A stretch of 18,444 nucleotides of DNA from Alphaproteobacteria bacterium (GTDB taxonomy: Bacteria > Pseudomonadota > Alphaproteobacteria > SMXP01), in the NCBI GenBank assembly GCA_004356335.1, contig SMXP01000106.1, forward strand, positions 1-18,444, read 5' to 3'. Both the position numbers and the translations under genes were made by a program. The notes beneath the pieces were generated by a model. That model was not told where the DNA came from. It saw nothing but the letters and a program-made list of their open reading frames with translations, and did no database searches. How positions within the stretch are numbered: the stretch's first letter is position 1; every line of letters begins with the position of its first letter. Shown here piece after piece: positions 13,828-18,444 of this stretch.

Positions 13828-15905
13828 TAACGTACGCGCTTGCCATAGACATTGGCGGTACGTTCACCGATGCGGTTCTCATTTGCAGCGATGGACGCAG
13901 TTGGACCGACAAGGCGCTGACAACCCCCCGCGATTTATTGGAGGGGTTTTTTCATGCGGCCGATCTGGCATTGGATCGAGCGGGAATCGGATTGGATCAA
14001 GTTGACGACGTGGTCGTTCACGCCACCACAGTGGTCACCAACGTACTTATCGAGCGCAAGGGGGTGCCCACAGGTCTCATCGTGACCGAAGGCTTTCGTG
14101 ACGTTCTCTACATCCGAGACGAGCACCGATACGACATGTTTGACCCGCAAATCGAATATCCTGAACCTCTTATCACAAGGGACGTCACCTGGGGTCTCAA
14201 CGAACGCACCTATGCCGACGGAACGATCGGGATTGAAACAAACGCCGATGCGGTTCATGCCATTGCCAAGGAGCTCAAATCGAAGGAGGTTTCATCGGTC
14301 GCTGTTTGTTTGCTAAACAGTTATTGTAATCCTGAGAATGAGCGAAAGGTTCGTCAGCTGTTAAACGAAGTGGCACCTGATGTGTTTATCTCATTGTCGA
14401 GCGACGTCGCACCGCAAATGCGTGAGTATCTGAGAGCCAGCACGACTGCCATAAACGCTTATACAGTTCCGATCACCCGCCCCTATCTTAATGCCTTGAG
14501 CGAAAGATTGAAGAAGAGTGGGGTTGCCCAAGAACCTTTGATCATGTTGTCAAATGGCGGCGTGGTTGGCGCGCGTGTCGCCGGCACCTATCCCGTACGT
14601 ATGATTGAATCCGGACCGGCTGCAGGGGCGTTGGCAGCCGGCTACATCGCACGTAAATTCGGCATCGATAATCTTCTTTCTTTCGATATGGGCGGTACAA
14701 CCGCCAAGGCGTGCCTCATTCAAAATGGTCAGCCCCTTGTGGTCGGTATGTTTGAAGTGGATCGCCAATATTTGTTCAAACCGGGAAGCGGAATGCCGGT
14801 TACCGTACCGTCCATTGACATGATCGAAATTGGCGCCGGTGGCGGATCGATTGCCCGTGTCGACGCGCTGGGTCTTTTGAAGGTAGGGCCCGACAGTGCC
14901 GGATCAGATCCCGGGCCGGCATGTTACGGTCGCGGCGGCTTGAACCCGTGCGTTACCGATGCGGATGTTGTGTTGGGCATCCTTGATCCCCTCAATTTTC
15001 TTGGCGGCGATATGGCCCTGGACCTTAACAATGCGCAGCGCGCCGTGCAGGATCTGGCGGATAAACTTGGCGTATCGCTTATGGAAGCTGCGTTTGGCAT
15101 TTTTAGCGTGGTCGGCGAATCGATGGCTGCGGCGGCGCGCGCCCACGCGACTGATCGCGGCGTAAATTATCGAGGACTGCCTCTTCTGGCTTTTGGCGGC
15201 GCCGGACCTGCCCATGCATGCTATGTGGCGGAGCGTCTCGACAGCGCACAGGTCATCTATCCGCCCATGGCAAGTGTATTGAGTGCTTTCGGAACACTGG
15301 TGACGCCCGTGAGACTCGATCTTGTGCGCGGAGGGTTATGCCGATTGACCGACGTCGATTGGAACATTGTCGATTCTATTATTGAAGACATGCTCAATGA
15401 AGGCAAAGAGGCTCTATTGGAAGCGGGACTTCCTGCCGATTCGGTCGCTTATTCATTCGGAGCCGATATGCGATACTTTGGACAACAAAACGAAGTCACC
15501 ATATCCCTTAATGCCGATCCTCGCACAGCTCGTGACTTGCAAGAGCTTCGATCCCGCTTCGAGGAAGACTATGAAGCACTTTACGGCGTGCGCCTCGATG
15601 ACATCGATGTGGAGATTGTAAGCTGGCGCGTCACGGCTCATGGCGGTGCTACCGGACGCGAAGCAACAATTATGCTTGCAGACAAACCCGGAAAGCCCAA
15701 ATCATCCCGAAAAGTCTATTTCGAGCATGAATTCGCGGACGTTCCTGTATATGACCGGACCGCCCTCGCTCCGGAGCAACAAATAGAAGGACCGGTCATT
15801 GTTGAGGAACGAGAAACCACCACCTTCATTCTGCCCAATTGGAACTTGACCGTGCGGCCGGATGGCAACCTTGTTGCCACAAATCAAAGACAAGGTGACC
15901 GATGA
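13824..15905 (+). CDS. hyuA: Hydantoinase/oxoprolinase-family protein HyuA (N-methylhydantoinase A-like)
   Basis: ATP-binding subunit of a family comprising ATP-dependent N-methylhydantoinase, 5-oxoprolinase and the acetone and acetophenone carboxylases. It phosphorylates or activates a carbonyl using ATP. Seen: the ASKHA-type phosphate motif DIGGTFTD (9-16), a second one FDMGGTTAK (287-295), LSNGG (242-246), MIEIGAGGGSIA (333-344), GSDPGPACYG (360-369) and LLAFGGAGPAHA in the second half. Length of 693 residues is usual. It starts at ATG 13824, overlapping the iclR stop, and is followed one base after its own stop by hyuB. Whether the pair opens a lactam/imide ring or carboxylates a ketone cannot be decided from the sequence. 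An acyl-CoA ligase nearby also fits the acetophenone-carboxylase-type arrangement, but the extra subunits of that enzyme are absent. Confidence 0.93.
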   Translation: MITYALAIDIGGTFTDAVLICSDGRSWTDKALTTPRDLLEGFFHAADLALDRAGIGLDQVDDVVVHATTVVTNVLIERKGVPTGLIVTEGFRDVLYIRDEHRYDMFDPQIEYPEPLITRDVTWGLNERTYADGTIGIETNADAVHAIAKELKSKEVSSVAVCLLNSYCNPENERKVRQLLNEVAPDVFISLSSDVAPQMREYLRASTTAINAYTVPITRPYLNALSERLKKSGVAQEPLIMLSNGGVVGARVAGTYPVRMIESGPAAGALAAGYIARKFGIDNLLSFDMGGTTAKACLIQNGQPLVVGMFEVDRQYLFKPGSGMPVTVPSIDMIEIGAGGGSIARVDALGLLKVGPDSAGSDPGPACYGRGGLNPCVTDADVVLGILDPLNFLGGDMALDLNNAQRAVQDLADKLGVSLMEAAFGIFSVVGESMAAAARAHATDRGVNYRGLPLLAFGGAGPAHACYVAERLDSAQVIYPPMASVLSAFGTLVTPVRLDLVRGGLCRLTDVDWNIVDSIIEDMLNEGKEALLEAGLPADSVAYSFGADMRYFGQQNEVTISLNADPRTARDLQELRSRFEEDYEALYGVRLDDIDVEIVSWRVTAHGGATGREATIMLADKPGKPKSSRKVYFEHEFADVPVYDRTALAPEQQIEGPVIVEERETTTFILPNWNLTVRPDGNLVATNQRQGDR

Positions 15906-15906
15906 G

Positions 15907-17457
15907 ATGGATGGTATTCAGCTCGAAATTATGTGGAGTAATTTGATCAGCATCGTCAGCGAACAGGCGAAGGCTCTCCAGCGTATCGCCTTCAGTCCTA
16001 TCGTACGTGAAGCAGGTGATCTGGCAACGGCTCTATTTGATTCCGAGGCTCGCATGGTGGCTCAGTCGATTACCGGCACACCCGGCCACATCAATTCTCT
16101 TGGCGCGGCCGCGAAAAACTTGATCGCCGTCTTTCCTCCTGAAAAGCTTTATCCCGGCGACGTGCTGATCACCAATGATCCTTGGCTTTCGGCCGGCCAT
16201 TTTTTCGACATTACCGTTCTTACGCCGATATTTCGAGAAAATCGAATCATCGGTTATTGCGGTTCCACCATCCATCATACAGATATAGGGGGATATGGTG
16301 TCGGCGCAGGCGCGCGCGATATTCACGAAGAAGGACTCTGGATTCCCGTTCTCAAGCTTTATGAGCGCGGCAAACCGAACGATACACTCCATCAAATCAT
16401 CCGGCGCAATGTGCGGACACCCGATGCCATTTTCGGCGATCTTGCAGCTCAGGTTTCAAGCGGAAGAATGGGCGGAGAACGGCTCAACGCAATGTGCGAT
16501 CGCTATCACTTAACGGATATCCATGAGCTCTCGGAAAACATCATTGACCGATCGGAAAGTGCGACCCGCGATGCCATCCGCGAATTGCCGGCCGGAACAT
16601 TTCACGGTAAAACCTCATTCGATGTACCGGGTGGAGAGGTCATTACGCTTAAGACGGCCGTCATCATCGATACCGATCTCGGAGAGATCACCATCGACTT
16701 TGCCGGAAGCTCGGGAGCCAGTACGAGCGGCATCAATGTGGTCATGGCCTATACACATGCGTATAGCACATTTGCGATCCGTAGCATTCTCAATCCGGAC
16801 CTTGCGAATAATGCGGGCAGCCTTGCTCCTATCAAGGTGATGGCGCAAAAAGGATGCATCATCAACGCCGAGTACCCCTCACCGGTCAATGCGCGGCATG
16901 TGGTTGGCATGTATGTCCCCTTCCCCATTCTCAAAGCACTCGCTCAGATCGTGCCCGATCGCGTTCTGGCTGAAGGCTCCGGAGCGGTTTGGACAATCCA
17001 AATACAAGGTCGTGACAATACGGGGCGGCCGTTTACAAGCTCCATGTTCAACTACTCAGGCGGTATGGGCGCGCGCGCAAGTAAAAGCGGCCTATCCGCC
17101 ACATGTTATCCTACCGGCGTTGCCGCCGTTCCAGTGGAGGTCCTCGAAGCTTCAATCCCCATCGAATTTACCTGTAAAGAACTCCTGCCGAATACCGGCG
17201 GCAAGGGACGACATAATGGCGGTGATGGCCAGCGTATCGGGTTTCGCATGAGAACCGGCAAGGAATGGCTATTGAACGCCATACCGAGCCGATTGAAGAC
17301 GCAAGCAGAAGGACTTCAAGGTGGGCAACCCGGCGCATCTGGCGCCTTTTTGATTAACGGCGAACCCTCCTTGGAGGCGCGCAAGCGCTTAATGGACGCA
17401 AACGACGAGGTTTTGATGATGACACCAGGCGGCGGTGGTTTGGGCCGTCCAGAATAA
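15907..17457 (+). CDS. hyuB: Hydantoinase/oxoprolinase-family protein HyuB (N-methylhydantoinase B-like)
   Basis: Partner subunit of HyuA in the ATP-dependent hydantoinase/oxoprolinase/acetone carboxylase family. Seen: the AFSPIVREAGDLATALFD block (28-45), GDVLITNDPW (84-93), STIHHTDIGG (120-129) with a probable metal-binding HHTD, EEGLWIP, and a C-terminal TPGGGGLGRP tail, all characteristic of the family. I prefer ATG 15907 (516 residues): it lies one base beyond the hyuA stop, has AAGGTGA at a suitable distance, and gives the usual family N terminus (MDGIQLEIMWSN). The frame extends to another ATG at 15862 inside hyuA, which would add 15 unrelated residues. The TAA stop at 17455-17457 is 4 bp before a repeat. 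Last gene of the operon. Confidence 0.93.
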   Translation: MDGIQLEIMWSNLISIVSEQAKALQRIAFSPIVREAGDLATALFDSEARMVAQSITGTPGHINSLGAAAKNLIAVFPPEKLYPGDVLITNDPWLSAGHFFDITVLTPIFRENRIIGYCGSTIHHTDIGGYGVGAGARDIHEEGLWIPVLKLYERGKPNDTLHQIIRRNVRTPDAIFGDLAAQVSSGRMGGERLNAMCDRYHLTDIHELSENIIDRSESATRDAIRELPAGTFHGKTSFDVPGGEVITLKTAVIIDTDLGEITIDFAGSSGASTSGINVVMAYTHAYSTFAIRSILNPDLANNAGSLAPIKVMAQKGCIINAEYPSPVNARHVVGMYVPFPILKALAQIVPDRVLAEGSGAVWTIQIQGRDNTGRPFTSSMFNYSGGMGARASKSGLSATCYPTGVAAVPVEVLEASIPIEFTCKELLPNTGGKGRHNGGDGQRIGFRMRTGKEWLLNAIPSRLKTQAEGLQGGQPGASGAFLINGEPSLEARKRLMDANDEVLMMTPGGGGLGRPE

Positions 17458-17461
17458 TCAC

Positions 17462-17567
17462 CTAGAGCGCATTCACAAAAAGTGTACGCGGTTTTTGGGT
17501 TCGAATGCGCGACAAAACAAAGACCTAGAGCACGTTAGTGATTCCATCTTTTGTGAACGTGCTCTAG
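17462..17567 (-). repeat. Two-module palindromic repeat, copy 6
   Basis: Minus orientation, 4 bp after the hyuB stop. Module II: outer arms GCGCATTC (17467-17474)/GAATGCGC (17503-17510), inner arms CAAAAA/TTTTTG. Module I: perfect 12-bp arms CTAGAGCACGTT (17525-17536)/AACGTGCTCTAG (17556-17567). The module I arms match those of the copy at 18349, which is in the opposite orientation. Confidence 0.88.
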
Positions 17568-17717
17568 GGTCTTTCCGGTTTTGATGGAATCAAAACCCGA
17601 CCCTAAGTTATTGTTTTGTCGTGTTTCCGGACGGAAAACCGGGTCCGTTCATCCCTTCAATCGATCCACCGGATCGATTGACCTTGGCAAGGACGGTCTT
17701 CACTCCTGGAAACACTC
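17565..17717 (+). repeat. Palindromic repeat, copy 7 (modules I+II, module II interrupted)
   Basis: Shares its first CTAG with the previous copy. Module I: outer GGGTC (17567-17571)/GACCC (17599-17603), and an inner perfect 9-bp hairpin GGTTTTGAT (17577-17585)/ATCAAAACC (17589-17597). Module II: outer arms GTGTTTCC (17621-17628)/GGAAACAC (17708-17715), with GGACGGAAAACCGGGTCC as usual, but the loop is expanded by about 50 bp that contain a perfect 11-bp hairpin, TCAATCGATCC (17657-17667)/GGATCGATTGA (17671-17681). With copy 6 it fills most of the 379-bp gap between hyuB and the VOC gene; no gene is seen there. Confidence 0.75.
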
Positions 17718-17836
17718 TAAAAACATCGAGTACAGAACTTTGATGAACAGACTTGTTTTCAATCACACTGAGTTGGCTTCAAATAGTCCGTATTTTTCAA
17801 GATGATTGGGCGGATAACAAAAAGGAGGATTGTAAC

Positions 17837-18328
17837 ATGGCCTATCCCAATACATTGATCTTCGTCGACTTGGCATCCGATGATCCCGAGGCGGCGGGCA
17901 ATTTCTACTCGGAAGTTTTTGGATGGGAAAACGATCCTCGACCCAAAGGCATATATCATCGCATGGTGCCCGGTCAGAATTTTATCGGCCCGGACGATAA
18001 CCAGAGCGAAATCGGTAATCTCCACCTCGGTATTTTCGATGCGGCAAACGCACGCCCACATCCTGATCCGGCCGGCGTTGAACCGCGCCAGGTCAGCAAA
18101 GACGGGCGCAAGGCACGCGTCTGGATATTGGTGAGCGATGATGATTCGATTGACAGGATCCTCGACACGGCCGAACGGCTCGGTGCTGAAATTCTATGGC
18201 GAAACCATTATTGGAAAGAATTCAGCGGTTTCAATAGCGCTTTCCGCGATCCATGGGGCAATGAAATTGTGATGTGGGTTAAAGGGGGCGATAATCCAGT
18301 GATCCCCGACGACTATACCCAAGAATAG
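17837..18328 (+). CDS. VOC-family (glyoxalase/bleomycin-resistance fold) protein
   Basis: Small metal-dependent protein of the vicinal oxygen chelate superfamily: lyase, isomerase, dioxygenase or binding protein. Seen: a first beta-alpha-beta unit, LIFVDLASDDPEAAGNFYSE (7-26), followed by VFGWE (27-31), and a second unit ending FRDPWGNEIVMW, with the usual Glu ligand in GNE near the C terminus. Length is 163 residues. The start is set by a perfect AAGGAGG (17822-17828) 8 nt before ATG 17837; the open frame extends upstream to 17753 but that part is not convincing as protein. It is separated from hyuB by a 379-bp repeat block and bracketed by facing repeat copies, so it probably has its own promoter or a weaker link to the operon. 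Function unknown. Confidence 0.9.
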   Translation: MAYPNTLIFVDLASDDPEAAGNFYSEVFGWENDPRPKGIYHRMVPGQNFIGPDDNQSEIGNLHLGIFDAANARPHPDPAGVEPRQVSKDGRKARVWILVSDDDSIDRILDTAERLGAEILWRNHYWKEFSGFNSAFRDPWGNEIVMWVKGGDNPVIPDDYTQE

Positions 18329-18348
18329 GAAATAGAGAGAAGCCTTTT

Positions 18349-18444
18349 CTAGAGCACGTTAGCGATTCCAAATAAAGTGAACGTGCTCTAAGTCTTTGTT
18401 TTGTCGCGCATTCGAACCAAAAAACCGCGTACACTTTTTGTGAA
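18349..18444 (+). repeat. Two-module palindromic repeat, copy 8 (cut by window end)
   Basis: Module I arms CTAGAGCACGTT (18349-18360)/AACGTGCTCTA (18380-18390). Module II starts with the TTTTGTCGC leader, left outer arm GCGCATTC (18406-18413), inner arm CAAAAA and loop CCGCGTACAC; the right outer arm is cut after GAA at the window edge. It lies 20 bp after the VOC stop. Confidence 0.85.

Noticed and set aside
17462..18444. Insertion sequence bounded by inverted repeats
   Set aside because: The enclosed gene is a VOC protein, not a transposase, and no target duplications were recognised.
3378..18444. CRISPR array
   Set aside because: The repeats are far apart, palindromic, bimodular and in both orientations, with genes rather than uniform spacers between them.

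Overview
The window looks like a piece of an alphaproteobacterial chromosome (inferred): mid-range GC, a TonB-dependent receptor with a Gram-negative signal peptide, many oxygenases and dehydrogenases, and several copies of a palindromic intergenic repeat of a kind I recall from alphaproteobacterial genomes. No rRNA, tRNA, CRISPR array, transposase or phage gene was found.

Layout. (1) 1-3410, sugar/uptake locus: a TonB-dependent receptor (minus, cut by the window start), a LacI-type repressor (minus) and a divergent ribokinase (plus). A perfect 16-bp LacI-type palindrome lies in front of ribokinase, and a copy with one mismatch lies in front of the receptor, so the three genes probably form one local regulon. 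(2) 3550-5316: an AraC-type regulator followed by an SDR dehydrogenase, both minus. (3) 5616-9919, oxygenase island: an extradiol (DODA/YgiD-like) dioxygenase and a Rieske oxygenase on minus, divergent from a TauD/TfdA 2-oxoglutarate dioxygenase and a second SDR on plus. (4) 10021-11547: an AMP-forming acyl-CoA synthetase on minus. (5) 11884-17457, a tightly packed plus-strand operon: cupin, HpcH/HpaI aldolase, IclR regulator, HyuA, HyuB, preceded by a good sigma70-like promoter and a perfect 17-bp palindrome that is a candidate operator for the IclR protein. (6) 17837-18328: a small VOC/glyoxalase-fold protein.

Taken together, regions 2-6 look like a catabolic cluster for an unidentified, probably ring-containing organic acid or amide/lactam: hydroxylation (Rieske, TauD), dehydrogenation (two SDRs), ring opening (extradiol enzyme), CoA activation (ligase), ATP-dependent lactam/amide hydrolysis or carboxylation (HyuAB) and retro-aldol cleavage (HpcH/HpaI). 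The substrate cannot be read from the sequence.

The most unusual element is a two-module structured repeat (module I, a hairpin of about 43 bp; module II, a nested hairpin of about 62 bp) in the gaps at 3378-3484, 5429-5536, 6488-6700, 9917-10024, 11587-11670, 17462-17717 and 18349-18444. Its stems differ between copies but stay complementary, while the loop and leader are conserved. The arms carry CTAG and supply the stop codons of several neighbouring genes. Facing copies bracket the oxygenase island and, separately, the VOC gene.
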